From: Prochlorococcus sp. AG-402-P18
GTDB taxonomy: Bacteria > Cyanobacteriota > Cyanobacteriia > PCC-6307 > Cyanobiaceae
Direction: 5' to 3'
NCBI GenBank assembly: GCA_003216275.1
Contig: QCJC01000012.1
Span: 1-51,536, forward strand
DNA length: 51,536 nt
How positions within the stretch are numbered: the stretch's first letter is position 1; the number at the start of each line of letters is the position of its first letter. The translations under genes were made by a program, and so were the position numbers. This document shows positions 18,888-28,676 of this stretch, in pieces. The notes beneath the pieces were generated by a model. The model was not told the DNA's origin. It did no database searches and saw nothing but the letters and a program-made list of their open reading frames with translations.

Positions 18888-20081
18888 GTGAAAGTTTTCG
18901 TTCTTGGTGGTGATGGCTTCTGCGGATGGCCTTGTGCAGTAAATCTTGCTGACAAGGGTCACGATGTATTCATCGTGGATAATCTGAGTCGTCGAAAAAT
19001 CGATATAGACCTTGAAGTTGAATCCTTAACTCCAATTACAAGTATTGGTGAAAGGATTAAAGCTTGGTCTGAAATAGGTGGAAAGCCTATTACCTTTATT
19101 CATTTAGATCTTGCTTCTGAATATCAAAAGCTTTTAGATCTATTGATAGAGGAAAAGCCTGACTCAATAGTTCATTTCGCTGAACAACGTGCTGCTCCAT
19201 ATTCCATGAAAAGCAGCGCAACAAAAAGGTATACAGTTGATAACAATGTCAATGGCACTCATAACCTTCTTGCCGCGATAGTTGAATCTCAATTAGATAT
19301 TCATATTGTTCATTTAGGCACAATGGGGGTATATGGCTATGGATCCCATAGAGGCGCAACTATCCCGGAAGGATACTTAAAAGTAGAAGTTCCTCAACCA
19401 GATGGAAGTCGTTTTGAAGAAGAAATTCTGCATCCAGCCAGTCCTGGAAGCGTTTATCACATGACCAAAACGCTCGATCAGTTACTTTTTCTTTACTACA
19501 ACAAAAATGATCAGATCAGAATCACTGATCTTCATCAAGGAATTGTATGGGGAACAAATACAGATGTCACAAGCCGAGACCCAAGGCTCACTAATCGATT
19601 TGATTACGACGGTGACTACGGAACAGTATTAAATAGATTTTTAATGCAAGCTGCTATTGGATATCCATTAACAGTCCATGGGACTGGTGGACAAACCAGA
19701 GCTTTTATTCATATTAGAGATTCAGTCAAATGCGTTCAATTAGCACTTGAAAACCCGCCTGAAAAAGGTGAAAGAGTTAAAATTTTCAATCAAATGACTG
19801 AAAGTCATCAGGTTGGTGAATTAGCTAAAAAAGTAGCTTCTCTCACTGGAGCAAAAATCAATTACCTTCCAAACCCAAGAAACGAAGCTGTTGAAAATGA
19901 TTTAATAGTTGATAACCGATGCTTTATTGAGCTTGGATTAGATCCAACAACACTTGATAATGGACTTTTAGCAGAAGTTGTAGATGTGGCAAAGAAATAC
20001 GCCAGTCGATGTGATTTAAAACGAATACCTTGTGTCTCTGCATGGACATCAACCCAAGCAAAAGCAATAAATCAATCGTAA
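18888..20081 (+). CDS. sqdB: UDP-sulfoquinovose synthase
   Basis: SqdB makes UDP-sulfoquinovose from UDP-glucose and sulfite, the head-group donor for the thylakoid sulfolipid SQDG. The protein is an extended short-chain dehydrogenase with the NAD-binding motif GGDGFCGWPCAVNL at the N-terminus, the HLGTMGVYGYG strand with the catalytic threonine, and the YHMTK catalytic Tyr/Lys pair. I start it at the GTG at 18888 (MKVFVLGG, 397 residues) and not at the TTG 12 bases upstream, because GGAG at 18878-18881 overlaps that TTG and is well placed to be the ribosome site. sqdX follows after 36 bases, the usual sulfolipid pair. SQDG lets picocyanobacteria save phosphorus in their membranes. Confidence 0.96.
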   Translation: MKVFVLGGDGFCGWPCAVNLADKGHDVFIVDNLSRRKIDIDLEVESLTPITSIGERIKAWSEIGGKPITFIHLDLASEYQKLLDLLIEEKPDSIVHFAEQRAAPYSMKSSATKRYTVDNNVNGTHNLLAAIVESQLDIHIVHLGTMGVYGYGSHRGATIPEGYLKVEVPQPDGSRFEEEILHPASPGSVYHMTKTLDQLLFLYYNKNDQIRITDLHQGIVWGTNTDVTSRDPRLTNRFDYDGDYGTVLNRFLMQAAIGYPLTVHGTGGQTRAFIHIRDSVKCVQLALENPPEKGERVKIFNQMTESHQVGELAKKVASLTGAKINYLPNPRNEAVENDLIVDNRCFIELGLDPTTLDNGLLAEVVDVAKKYASRCDLKRIPCVSAWTSTQAKAINQS

Positions 20082-20117
20082 AGCGAGCTAGTACAATATC
20101 TTGAAAAAATACGCTCA

Positions 20118-21266
20118 GTGAAAATAGCTTTTTTTACAGAAACTTTTTTACCAAAAGTTGATGGGATAGTTACGCGTCTAACCAAAACAATTCAAAATTT
20201 AGTTCAATTGGGTGATGAAGTTACCATTTTTTGTCCAGAAGGCTGTCCCTCAAGCTATATGGGTGCAAAGGTTGTAGGTGTCCCTGCAATGCCTTTACCT
20301 TTGTATCCAGAATTGAAATTAGGGCTTCCTGGACCAGGTGTTTCAGATGAATTAGAGAACTTCAAACCTGACCTAATACATGTAGTTAACCCTGCCGTAC
20401 TGGGATTGGGTGGTATTTGGCTAGCCAAAACAAACAATATTCCACTTATTGCTAGTTACCACACTCATTTACCGAAGTATCTAGAACACTATGGAATGGG
20501 TATGTTAGAGCCTCTTTTATGGGAGTTATTAAAAGCTGCTCATAATCAGGCAACTTTAAATCTATGTACTTCAACTGCAATGGTTCAAGAACTCTCAGAG
20601 AAAGGAATACAAAATACAGCTTTATGGCAAAGAGGAGTTGATACAGATATTTTCAAACCAGAACTAAGAGATAAACAAATGAGAGCTCGTCTTTTAGGAA
20701 ACTTTAGTGATGAAGGATCTTTGTTGATATACGTCGGCAGATTATCAGCGGAAAAACAAATAGAAAGAATAAAACCTGTACTGGAAGAATTACCAAACAC
20801 TCGACTAGCTCTTGTTGGCGATGGACCTTATAGACAACAATTAGAAAAAATTTTCCAAGGAACCTCTACTACCTTTGTGGGTTATTTAAGTGGAAATGAA
20901 TTAGCAAGTGCTTATGCATCTGGTGATGCTTTCTTATTTCCGTCAAGTACAGAAACCTTAGGTCTAGTGCTCTTAGAAGCAATGGCTGCTGGTTGTCCAG
21001 TTGTAGGGGCAAATAAAGGTGGAATCCCAGATATCATCTCAGATGGAAAAAATGGATGCTTATACAATCCAGATGGAGAGAATGGTGGCGCAAACAGTTT
21101 AATTAAGGCCACAAAGAAGTTATTGGGAAATGAAGAGGAACGAACAGCCATGAGACACGCAGCTCGTTCAGAAGCTGAAAGATGGGGATGGGCAGGAGCT
21201 ACAAAACAATTGAGAAATTATTACGAAGAAGTGCTCGATAAAAAACAATCTAACATCGCAGCTTAA
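20118..21266 (+). CDS. sqdX: SQDG synthase, sulfoquinovosyltransferase
   Basis: SqdX transfers sulfoquinovose from UDP-sulfoquinovose to diacylglycerol, the last step of sulfolipid synthesis. The 382-residue product is a GT-B fold, GT4-family transferase: MKIAFFTETFLPKVDGIVTR at the start (GTG codon), YHTHLPKYLEHYG, then the nucleotide-binding half with LIYVGRLSAEKQIE and the PSSTETLGLVLLEAMAAGCP block carrying the conserved acidic residues. The position directly after sqdB confirms the role over other GT4 enzymes. It converges with a small unknown gene, only 3 bases apart. Confidence 0.95.
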   Translation: MKIAFFTETFLPKVDGIVTRLTKTIQNLVQLGDEVTIFCPEGCPSSYMGAKVVGVPAMPLPLYPELKLGLPGPGVSDELENFKPDLIHVVNPAVLGLGGIWLAKTNNIPLIASYHTHLPKYLEHYGMGMLEPLLWELLKAAHNQATLNLCTSTAMVQELSEKGIQNTALWQRGVDTDIFKPELRDKQMRARLLGNFSDEGSLLIYVGRLSAEKQIERIKPVLEELPNTRLALVGDGPYRQQLEKIFQGTSTTFVGYLSGNELASAYASGDAFLFPSSTETLGLVLLEAMAAGCPVVGANKGGIPDIISDGKNGCLYNPDGENGGANSLIKATKKLLGNEEERTAMRHAARSEAERWGWAGATKQLRNYYEEVLDKKQSNIAA

Positions 21267-21269
21267 TTT

Positions 21270-21530
21270 TTAAGCTGCATGGGGAGGAGGGGTAGGAGAA
21301 TCAAATGATTGCAAAGGTAGTACTAAAGTTGCCCAAGTAGAAATCTTTTCTGGCCTTTGTTTCTTAGGATGACGAACCCCAAATGGAACTCTAACCACAT
21401 TAGTTCCAGCGACTTCTAAAAGTTCCCCTTTTTGCAAAACAGATTCAACACAATTAGAGAAAGAAGGTAAGGACAACTCATCCTTTCTTTTTATTTGATC
21501 TGGAAGATCAGTAAATGTCTTTTTGGTCAT
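21270..21530 (-). CDS. Small conserved unknown protein
   Basis: I do not recognise a named family in this 86-residue protein. It is soluble, with a charged N-terminal part (TDLPDQIKRKDELSLPSF), a central GTNVVRVPFGVRHPKKQRPE segment and a Pro-rich end. The evidence that it is real is a strong ribosome site, GGGGA at 21535-21539 ending 4 bases before the ATG, and the tight convergent packing against sqdX. It lies downstream of gcvP on the same strand with a 125-base gap that contains a 14-base palindrome. Function unknown. Confidence 0.75.
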   Translation of the reverse strand: MTKKTFTDLPDQIKRKDELSLPSFSNCVESVLQKGELLEVAGTNVVRVPFGVRHPKKQRPEKISTWATLVLPLQSFDSPTPPPHAA

Positions 21531-21633
21531 TTAGTCCCCATATAATTTAAAGCAGTGGCAAAGATTAATAGAAAAAATTGCACAACAGCCAAAAAAAAAC
21601 CAAAAATTAGGTTTTCGCTTGAAATTTAACTAA

Positions 21634-21647
21634 TAAAACTAGTTTTA
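21634..21647. repeat. Perfect 14-base palindrome downstream of gcvP
   Basis: TAAAACTAGTTTTA is fully self-complementary. It lies 9 bases past the gcvP stop and about 105 bases before the next gene on the same strand, so it could be an operator-like site or part of a transcript end. A single short palindrome is weak evidence in AT-rich DNA. Confidence 0.3.
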
Positions 21648-21655
21648 ACCAGTCT

Positions 21656-24562
21656 TTAAGGAGAACTAATTTCTTCTAAATCTTCAACTGAAGGGCAACT
21701 ACATATCAAATTCCTGTCTCCATGAGCATTATTGATTCGTGAAACTGATGGCCAAAATTTATATTTTTCCTGACCAGGCAAAGGATATGCTGCTTCTTTA
21801 CGCGAATATGGCCTATCCCAATCATCAGATGTAACTGTTTTCAAAGTATGTGGAGATTGTTTTAAAGGATTATTCATAGAATCAACCTTGCCTAATTTGA
21901 TTTGTTCAATTTCTTCGCGTATTCCAATCATCGCATCGCAAAAACGATCTAATTCAGATAAACTTTCGCTTTCTGTAGGTTCAACCATCAAGGTTCCAGC
22001 AACAGGCCAACTTATTGTTGGAGCATGAAATCCATAATCCATCAGTCTCTTTGCAACATCCTCAACTTCGATGCCAATTTGACTCTTTAAAGGTCTCAAG
22101 TCCAATATGCATTCATGAGCCACGAGACCATTGGGATCTTTAAATAAAACTGGGTAATAAGGATCAAGTCGTTTAGCTAGATAATTAGCAGACAGAATTG
22201 CTATTGAACTGGCCTTGCGTAAGCCATCACTGCCCATCATTCGAATATACATCCAACTAATAGGCAATATGCCAGCACTTCCAAATGGCGCTGCAGACAC
22301 AGCAGAAATTGCATTATCTCCTCCACAATTCACAATTGAATGACCAGGAAGATAAGGAACCAAATGACCTGCAACTGCTATGGGACCTACTCCAGGTCCT
22401 CCTCCTCCATGAGGAATTGAAAAGGTTTTATGGAGATTTAAATGACAAACATCAATGCCATAAGAACCAGGTCTACAAATACCTACTTGAGCATTCAGAT
22501 TTGCGCCATCCAAATAGACCTGACCTCCCTCTTTATGAATGACTTTGCAAATTTCGCGGATATTCGGTTCAAAAACACCGTGAGTGGATGGGTAAGTAAC
22601 CATCAACGCAGCCAAATTGTTTGAGTGAGTAATTGCTTTATTTCTTAAATCTTCTAAATCAACATTTCCATAGTCATCACATTTGACAGAAACAACTTTA
22701 AAACCAGACATAACGGCACTAGCCGGGTTAGTTCCATGAGCACTTGTTGGAATCAAGCAAATATTTCTATGTCCTTCCCCAAGTGACTGATGCCATGAAC
22801 GGATCACAAGCAAACCAGCAAATTCTCCTTGAGAGCCTGCATTTGGTTGCAAAGAAACTCCCTGAAAACCAGTTAAAGCGGCCAGCCAGCTTTCAAGATC
22901 ATTAATTATTTCTAGGAATCCAGCTAATTGATCATCAGGGGCAAAAGGATGAATGGAAGAAAACTCTTTCCATTCGATAGGTAAAAGTTCCGCAGCTGCA
23001 TTCAATTTCATTGTGCAACTACCCAGAGGAATCATGCCTTGCACTAGAGAAAAGTCTTTAGAAACTAAATGATGTATATACCTCATTAGATCAGTCTCGC
23101 TTTGATATTGATTAAATACCTTTTGCTCAAGCCATGGTTTTTCTCGAAGTGGAATTTCTCTTAGTGTTTCACAATTATTCATAAGCGTAGAAAAATCAAT
23201 AACATCTTTTCCTTTAACTTTTGCAAGTATTTGGTGAAGTTTATAAATTTCTTCGTCACAAGTTAATTCATCAAAAGTTACACCAAAACCCTTTGAATTT
23301 TTAATATTTGATCCAATAGGGAGAATTCTAAGATTAAATCCTTCTTCATAAGCCAACTTAAGAACTTTAGGTGCTTCAGTACAATAAATATCAATACTAT
23401 CAAAACCAGAATATCCATCTAAAGTATAATCAAGATCAATTAAAATAGATTCAAAATGTGATCTATATTCCAAGATCTTTTTTGCTATCTCTTTCAGACC
23501 ATTGGGACCATGATGGACAGCATAAAAGGAAGAAAGAACAGCTAATAAGACTTGTGCAGTACAAATATTACTTGTTGCCTTATCTCTTCGAATATGTTGC
23601 TCTCTAGTTTGAAGAGCAAGCCTCAAAGCTTGATTACCCTCTATATCAATCGAACGACCTACTATCCTTCCTGGAATTTGTCTTTTATATATTTCTTTAG
23701 TTGCAAAAAAAGCTGCATGTGGGCCACCACATCCAATTGGAACCCCAAATCTTTGTGCACTCCCAACAACAATATCTGCACCAAGTTCTCCCATAGGTTT
23801 AATTAAAACTTGAGCTAAAGGATCAATTGCTATCGTTACAAGTGCATTATATTTATGAACCTGTTTAATTATTAAAGTGGGATCCCATAGACGACCATTT
23901 TTCCCAGGTAATTGTACAAGTATTCCAAATACATTATTATCAATTTTAAAATCATCATTATCAAACATCTCAAGCAGAATTCCCAACGGTTCACATCGAG
24001 TTTTTAAAACATCAAATGTTTGAGGCAGAATTTCTTGATCTACTAAAAATTTATTCGAATTTTTATTTTTTCTAACAGCGAAACTCAAACTAATTGCCTC
24101 AGCTGCTGCAGTAGCTTCATCAAGTAAAGATGCATTAGATATTGGCAAACCTGTTAACTCACTTATTAAAGTCTGAAAATTAAATAAAGCCTCTAATCTA
24201 CCTTGTGATATCTCTGCTTGATAAGGGGTATAAGCAGTATACCAATTGGGGTTTTCGAGAATATTTCTTTGTACAACTGGTGGGATAACTGTTGAATGGT
24301 AACCAAGTCCAATAAGAGAACGATATTCAACATTTTTCTTTGAAATATTATTTATTTTCTTTAACGCTTCATTTTGATCACATCCATCAGGAATAGAGAC
24401 AACTTGATTTTCTAAATCAAAAATTTCACTAGGTATTACTGAAGATATGAATTCTTCAGAATTTCCAAAACCAAGCAGTTGAAGCATTAAAGCTTCATCC
24501 GCTTTACTGGGGCCTATGTGGCGAGATTTAAAAGTGAAATCCTTTAATTCTGCTTTTGACAT
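21656..24562 (-). CDS. gcvP: Glycine dehydrogenase (P-protein of the glycine cleavage system)
   Basis: The P-protein decarboxylates glycine with PLP and passes the aminomethyl group to the lipoyl arm of GcvH. The frame encodes the full fused two-domain form. The PLP lysine is in [19 protein letters not shown], about residue 712 from the ATG; other family blocks are [20 protein letters not shown] and [16 protein letters not shown] start at the ATG 24560-24562 (MSKAELKDF, 968 residues); the frame stays open upstream to a TTG at 24586, which would add eight residues, and the gap offers no clear ribosome site for either. gcvH lies directly upstream on the same strand. GcvT is encoded separately near 44.5 kb. 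Confidence 0.96.
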   Translation of the reverse strand: MSKAELKDFTFKSRHIGPSKADEALMLQLLGFGNSEEFISSVIPSEIFDLENQVVSIPDGCDQNEALKKINNISKKNVEYRSLIGLGYHSTVIPPVVQRNILENPNWYTAYTPYQAEISQGRLEALFNFQTLISELTGLPISNASLLDEATAAAEAISLSFAVRKNKNSNKFLVDQEILPQTFDVLKTRCEPLGILLEMFDNDDFKIDNNVFGILVQLPGKNGRLWDPTLIIKQVHKYNALVTIAIDPLAQVLIKPMGELGADIVVGSAQRFGVPIGCGGPHAAFFATKEIYKRQIPGRIVGRSIDIEGNQALRLALQTREQHIRRDKATSNICTAQVLLAVLSSFYAVHHGPNGLKEIAKKILEYRSHFESILIDLDYTLDGYSGFDSIDIYCTEAPKVLKLAYEEGFNLRILPIGSNIKNSKGFGVTFDELTCDEEIYKLHQILAKVKGKDVIDFSTLMNNCETLREIPLREKPWLEQKVFNQYQSETDLMRYIHHLVSKDFSLVQGMIPLGSCTMKLNAAAELLPIEWKEFSSIHPFAPDDQLAGFLEIINDLESWLAALTGFQGVSLQPNAGSQGEFAGLLVIRSWHQSLGEGHRNICLIPTSAHGTNPASAVMSGFKVVSVKCDDYGNVDLEDLRNKAITHSNNLAALMVTYPSTHGVFEPNIREICKVIHKEGGQVYLDGANLNAQVGICRPGSYGIDVCHLNLHKTFSIPHGGGGPGVGPIAVAGHLVPYLPGHSIVNCGGDNAISAVSAAPFGSAGILPISWMYIRMMGSDGLRKASSIAILSANYLAKRLDPYYPVLFKDPNGLVAHECILDLRPLKSQIGIEVEDVAKRLMDYGFHAPTISWPVAGTLMVEPTESESLSELDRFCDAMIGIREEIEQIKLGKVDSMNNPLKQSPHTLKTVTSDDWDRPYSRKEAAYPLPGQEKYKFWPSVSRINNAHGDRNLICSCPSVEDLEEISSP

Positions 24563-24620
24563 GAGCTTGTTCTCAAGCACAAGCAAATTAAGTTATTAGA
24601 GCGAAGGTAAGTGTAGAGAA

Positions 24621-24649
24621 AATTTTTCTAATTTGTTGTAAGAAAAATT
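24621..24649 (-). terminator. Hairpin between gcvH and gcvP
   Basis: A perfect 9-bp inverted repeat (AATTTTTCT and AGAAAAATT, 11-base loop) starts 13 bases after the gcvH stop and sits about 60 bases upstream of the gcvP ATG. It could attenuate or process the gcvH-gcvP transcript and set the ratio of H- to P-protein, of which H is usually needed in excess. Confidence 0.4.
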
Positions 24650-24661
24650 ATTCAGGAGAGT

Positions 24662-25048
24662 TCATACAGAAATTTTCTTTGAATAAGTTTCAGAATCCAT
24701 AAGCTCTTGTAATTGATCAGGATTATCAGGACGAATTATTAATAACCATCCTTCGCCATGCGGGTCATTTTGAAGTTCCTCTGGACTTGCCATAACAGAA
24801 TTGTTTCTATGTACAATTTCTCCACTAACTGGAGCATACATATCCTCAACTGCTTTTACTGATTCAACTGAGCCAAAGCTCTCACCTTTAGCAATTGCAG
24901 TACCTTCTTCAGGAAGATCAACGAAAACGATATCTCCTAACTGATCTACAGCAAATGCACTGATGCCAATTCGAACTAAAGCATCATCAGAAAAAGCATA
25001 TTCATGACTATCAGCAAAACGAAAATGATCTGGGAAGGAAAAAGCCAT
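24662..25048 (-). CDS. gcvH: Glycine cleavage system H protein
   Basis: GcvH is the lipoyl-carrying shuttle of glycine cleavage. The 128-residue protein shows the family order: RFADSHEYAF, VRIGISAFAVDQLGDIVFVDLPEEG, then the lipoylation lysine K65 in FGSVESVKAVEDMYAPVSGEI. The length is typical. It lies 20 bases after the PLP-enzyme gene and 99 bases before the chosen start of gcvP, with a hairpin in that gap. This order on one strand suggests a single operon starting at the HTH-like gene near 27.1 kb. Confidence 0.97.
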   Translation of the reverse strand: MAFSFPDHFRFADSHEYAFSDDALVRIGISAFAVDQLGDIVFVDLPEEGTAIAKGESFGSVESVKAVEDMYAPVSGEIVHRNNSVMASPEELQNDPHGEGWLLIIRPDNPDQLQELMDSETYSKKISV

Positions 25049-25068
25049 TGCGTCAAAACAATAAACTC

Positions 25069-26358
25069 CTAACCATTCTGAGGCAATTTTATAAATCCTG
25101 CCTGAAATAAATTGGATAGTGCATGAATCAACGCAATTTTGACATGAGAGCGATGGGATCCACCTTGAATAAAAAGATCAAATGGAGCTTTCATAGGAGC
25201 ATCCGCAGAGAATTCACTGGTACTACCATCTACGAAAGTTCCTCCAGCCATAACTAAATTATTTTCATATCCTGGCATTGAGGCTGGTATGGGATCAAGA
25301 AAAGATCCTATTGGCGATTTTGCCTGAAAAGACCTACAAATCATTTGTAAAATTTTAGGATCACCAATTCTTACTATTTGAATCAAATCAGCGCGTATTG
25401 CTCCTGCAGTTGGCATCACCTGAAAGCCCAAATTGCTAAACGTTGTAGAGATCATCTCAGCACCAATCAAGGCTTCTGAAACCATTTGAGGCGCAAGGAA
25501 AAGGCCTTGTAAAATGGTTCTGTTTAAATTAAAAGTGATACCACCCTCAGATCCAATACCTGGAGCAGTCAAGCGACAACATGCTTTATCAACCAAACCA
25601 GCTTTTCCAGCTATGTATCCACCAGTTGGAACGATAGTTCCTCCTAAATTTTTTATTAAAGAGCCTGCCATCAAATCGGCGCCTACTGCTGTAGGTTCTC
25701 TATCCTCCACAAATTCTCCATAGCAATTATCAACAAAACAAATACAATTAGGTTGAATCTTATGACATAAATAACAAATCTCTCTAATAACATCAATACT
25801 TAAAGAGGGACGCCATGTATAACCACAACTACGTTGGATAAAAATTAAGTTTCTTGGCACGCGTAAAGCTTTTTCTAGAGCCAAAAAATCTATATTTCCA
25901 TCATTTTTCAATGATATTTCATCATAGGAAATGCCAAAGTCAATCAACGAACCTTGACCATTTCCTCTTAATCCAATCACCTCTTCAAGTGATTCATAAG
26001 GTCTTCCAGCAATAGATAAGAAATTATTTCCTGGTCTTAGAACTCCAAATAAAGATGATGCGATAGCATGCGTTCCACTAACAAGTTGAAGCCTTACTGC
26101 TGCTTTTTCAGCTTCTAAAACATCTGCAAAAATTTTATCAATTGTATCTCTCCCTATATCTCCATGGCCATATCCTGTTAGAGATGCAAAATGTTGTACA
26201 TTTAAATGAGAATCAGAAAAAGCCTTTAACACTTTTTCCAGTTTAAAGGTGACACTAGAAGTCTTTTCCTCAATAGATAAATATAAATTTTTTTCTATAT
26301 TATCAACAAAATTTTTAGCAGGATTTGTCAAATCATTGTAATTTGTTTTATGCAGCAT
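25069..26358 (-). CDS. Methionine gamma-lyase-like PLP enzyme (aluminium-resistance family)
   Basis: This 429-residue protein belongs to the fold-type I PLP family annotated as methionine gamma-lyase or aluminium resistance protein. Family blocks include GYGHGDIGRDTIDKIFADVL (62-81), VSGTHAIASSLFGVLRPG, DNCYGEF (210-216) and the probable PLP lysine K236 in AGSLIKNLGGTIVPTGGYIAG. Its physiological substrate is not settled; the names come from distant homologues. The gene sits 20 bases before gcvH and 16 bases after an unknown gene, all on one strand. That placement beside glycine cleavage suggests amino-acid catabolism or one-carbon/sulfur metabolism, but this is inference. Confidence 0.88.
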   Translation of the reverse strand: MLHKTNYNDLTNPAKNFVDNIEKNLYLSIEEKTSSVTFKLEKVLKAFSDSHLNVQHFASLTGYGHGDIGRDTIDKIFADVLEAEKAAVRLQLVSGTHAIASSLFGVLRPGNNFLSIAGRPYESLEEVIGLRGNGQGSLIDFGISYDEISLKNDGNIDFLALEKALRVPRNLIFIQRSCGYTWRPSLSIDVIREICYLCHKIQPNCICFVDNCYGEFVEDREPTAVGADLMAGSLIKNLGGTIVPTGGYIAGKAGLVDKACCRLTAPGIGSEGGITFNLNRTILQGLFLAPQMVSEALIGAEMISTTFSNLGFQVMPTAGAIRADLIQIVRIGDPKILQMICRSFQAKSPIGSFLDPIPASMPGYENNLVMAGGTFVDGSTSEFSADAPMKAPFDLFIQGGSHRSHVKIALIHALSNLFQAGFIKLPQNG

Positions 26359-26374
26359 AGATAAGTTTTAAAAA

Positions 26375-27109
26375 TTAGTCTGAAAAAATAATTTCTAATT
26401 TTTCTTGATCTTTAAGTAATAATCCCCTTTGACGAAGATTTTCCAAAAAGTCATCCGCACCTTGAAAATTATTTGTGTTTAATAATTTATTAGTTGCATG
26501 TAAATCTAACAATTCACCATCGAGTTCCTCAGCTGTGTAATCTTTTAAACCCGCCATAACAGATTCAAACCTATCTCTTCGTTGTTTTTTATTGACTGGA
26601 TACGCAGCCATTACTTGTTCTCTGCACAATCTCCAAGACCTCCCCTTACATAAATAATCAGCCAAAGCAGCACTTAAAATTGGTGCCTCAGCTTCCTCAA
26701 TAAACCAATCGAAGGAGGAAGGTAATGCAGCTAAACCAACAAAAATCTCAAAAAAATCACCCGCAGAAAGTGGATTTCCATTATTTCCTTCAACAGCAAT
26801 CGCTGATTCTTGAAGTGATCTATTTAATTCTGGATTAACGCTTGATATTTGACCTTCTATATTTTCTAACCCACGTGAAAGGGCTTGATTTACTTTTCCC
26901 AGAGCAAAAAACACTTCAGGACTAGGAGATACAAGTTTTCCATTTCTTAAATTAGAAATCTGAGAACTATGAACTCTTCCTAGATCCAAACATTCGGCTA
27001 ATGCAGGAAGGACTTTATGAGACCAGCCATTGCGCTCATGCCATACATGCACCAGATGAGCCATTGCCCTTCTACCAGCAGTCAGCTGGTCACGAAAAGT
27101 AGAGGTCAC
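26375..27109 (-). CDS. Unknown protein with HTH-like N-terminal region
   Basis: I cannot name this 244-residue protein. Residues 30-75 resemble an XRE-like helix-turn-helix: ALAECLDLGRVHSSQISNLR followed by NGKLVSPSPEVFFALGKVNQ, which has the helix, turn, recognition helix and the ISxLRxGK-like end of that fold. The rest is alpha-helical and mixed in charge, with no membrane segment. Its start is a GTG at 27107-27109. It is the first gene of the strand that continues through the PLP enzyme to gcvH and gcvP, and is divergent from the desaturase across 79 bases. It could regulate one or both directions; that is speculation. Confidence 0.8.
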   Translation of the reverse strand: MTSTFRDQLTAGRRAMAHLVHVWHERNGWSHKVLPALAECLDLGRVHSSQISNLRNGKLVSPSPEVFFALGKVNQALSRGLENIEGQISSVNPELNRSLQESAIAVEGNNGNPLSAGDFFEIFVGLAALPSSFDWFIEEAEAPILSAALADYLCKGRSWRLCREQVMAAYPVNKKQRRDRFESVMAGLKDYTAEELDGELLDLHATNKLLNTNNFQGADDFLENLRQRGLLLKDQEKLEIIFSD

Positions 27110-27156
27110 AAATCACATTTAAGATTGATAAATAGACCTGATTAGGATCCTTATCG

Positions 27157-27169
27157 TATATTATATACT
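27157..27169 (+). promoter_or_regulatory. Probable -10 region in the desaturase/HTH-gene divergent gap
   Basis: The run TATATTATATACT lies 20 bases before the desaturase ATG and contains several good matches to TATAAT-like -10 boxes. No convincing -35 is seen, as is usual in Prochlorococcus. The transcript start cannot be fixed from sequence. Confidence 0.4.
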
Positions 27170-27188
27170 CTAAGTAGACGGATCACTA

Positions 27189-28118
27189 ATGGTTTCAAGT
27201 TTGATCGAGGCTTCGGCTCCATTAAAAAAACCAGTTGCTGCAGATAAAGCGATGGCTGCGTCCAAGAAACTCCAAGGTCATGTACCAAGGCGAATACAAC
27301 TGCAAAGATCCAGGAAAAGATGGGGAACAGTGATATTTATGTTCGCAATACATGCTTTAACAATATATACCTTGCAAGCTAGATTTTGGAGTTGGCAAGC
27401 ATTTTCTGGATTTATTTTCTTGTATTGGGTAACGGCATGCTTGGGCGTAACCACTGGATATCATCGACTTCTTTCTCATCGTTCTTTTCAAGTACCAAAA
27501 TGGCTTGAAAGATTTTTTGCAACTTGTGGTGCATTAAGTTGCCAACACGGTCCAATTGATTGGGTTGGTCTTCATAGACATCATCATACCTTTTCTGATA
27601 CTGAAGCTGATCATCATGACAGCAATAAAGGGTTTTGGTGGAGTCATATGGGGTGGATGTTTGAAGATGTACCTGCAATGAAAGCAGTCCCAAGACTTTC
27701 TGGAGATCTAATTAAAGATCCTTACTATCGCTTCTTAAATAAAAATTTTTTACTTTTGCAAATCCCTTTGGGAGCTTCGCTTTATTTGATTGGTCAATCA
27801 GCTGGCGTTGGAGGTTGGGCAATGGTTCTGTGGGGAATCCCTCTACGCCTAGTATTTGTGTATCACATAACTTGGTTAGTCAATTCAGCCACTCATTGCT
27901 GGGGTACAACTGCCTATGAAAGCGGTGATAATTCAAAAAATAATAAGTGGGTTGCCGCTTTAACATTTGGTGAAGGATGGCACAATAATCACCATGCCTT
28001 TCCTAATTCAGCCAAGCATGGTCTTCATCGAAACCAAATAGATCTAACTTGGCAGCATATACGTTTTTTGAAGTCAATTGGATTAGCTAAAAAGATTCGA
28101 CTCCCTATCGCATCGTAA
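27189..28118 (+). CDS. desC: Acyl-lipid fatty acid desaturase (delta-9 type)
   Basis: This is a membrane di-iron desaturase of 309 residues acting on acyl lipids. The three histidine boxes are clear: HRLLSHRSF (92-100), HRHHH (129-133) and EGWHNNHHAFP near residue 266-276. Hydrophobic segments near 47-63, 71-90 and about 190-230 make the usual two hairpins. The box pattern and length fit the delta-9 DesC group of cyanobacteria; regioselectivity cannot be proven from sequence. A longer N-terminal stretch (about 40 residues, Lys/Ala-rich) precedes the membrane part. It is divergent from the HTH-like gene and 42 bases upstream of rplI. Confidence 0.92.
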   Translation: MVSSLIEASAPLKKPVAADKAMAASKKLQGHVPRRIQLQRSRKRWGTVIFMFAIHALTIYTLQARFWSWQAFSGFIFLYWVTACLGVTTGYHRLLSHRSFQVPKWLERFFATCGALSCQHGPIDWVGLHRHHHTFSDTEADHHDSNKGFWWSHMGWMFEDVPAMKAVPRLSGDLIKDPYYRFLNKNFLLLQIPLGASLYLIGQSAGVGGWAMVLWGIPLRLVFVYHITWLVNSATHCWGTTAYESGDNSKNNKWVAALTFGEGWHNNHHAFPNSAKHGLHRNQIDLTWQHIRFLKSIGLAKKIRLPIAS

Positions 28119-28160
28119 GATTATTCATAAGACTAAATAGTATTAATTCATTTTCAATCT

Positions 28161-28619
28161 ATGGCTAAGCGAGTTCAAGTTGTTCTAAACGAAGACATCA
28201 AAAGTCTTGGCAAAGATGGAGACGTTGTAGAGGTTGCTCCTGGTTTTGCTAGAAACTTTTTATTACCCAATAAGAAAGCTTTACCTGTTACTCCAAATGT
28301 TTTAAAACAAGTAGAACATCGAAGAGCAAAGCAAGCAGAACAAGAAGCTGCTAAGAAACAAGAAGCTATTGATTTCCAAACAGCTCTCACAACTATTGGA
28401 AGATTTACTGTCAAGAAGCAAGTAGGGGAGGATGGAGTCTTATTTGGAACGGTGACAAATGGTGATGTAGCAGAAGTTGTTCAAGAGGCAACTAAGAAAG
28501 AAATCGATCGTAGAGACATCTCAGTCCCTGAGATACATGGCGTAGGAAAATACAAAGTGCAAATAAAACTTCATAGCGAAGTAAATGCTGAAATCAACCT
28601 CGAGGTTACAAGTTACTAA
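28161..28619 (+). CDS. rplI: 50S ribosomal protein L9
   Basis: L9 binds domain V of 23S rRNA and spans to the small subunit. The 152-residue product has the N-terminal family signature [20 protein letters not shown] (residues 22-41), the long Gln/Glu/Lys connecting helix, and the C-terminal domain ending INLEVTSY. It stands 57 bases before dnaB; rplI-dnaB adjacency is widespread in bacteria. Confidence 0.98.
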   Translation: MAKRVQVVLNEDIKSLGKDGDVVEVAPGFARNFLLPNKKALPVTPNVLKQVEHRRAKQAEQEAAKKQEAIDFQTALTTIGRFTVKKQVGEDGVLFGTVTNGDVAEVVQEATKKEIDRRDISVPEIHGVGKYKVQIKLHSEVNAEINLEVTSY

Positions 28620-28676
28620 TAGTTGCATCTTTAGCTGAACAAGCCAAAGTAAGTGTCCTTGTCGAATACGCAATAA

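Noticed and set aside
21555-21629. 24-codon basic ORF (GTG start) between the small unknown gene and gcvP
   Set aside because: Its basic content comes from an A-rich run, it has no ribosome site and lies opposite the transcription of both neighbours.
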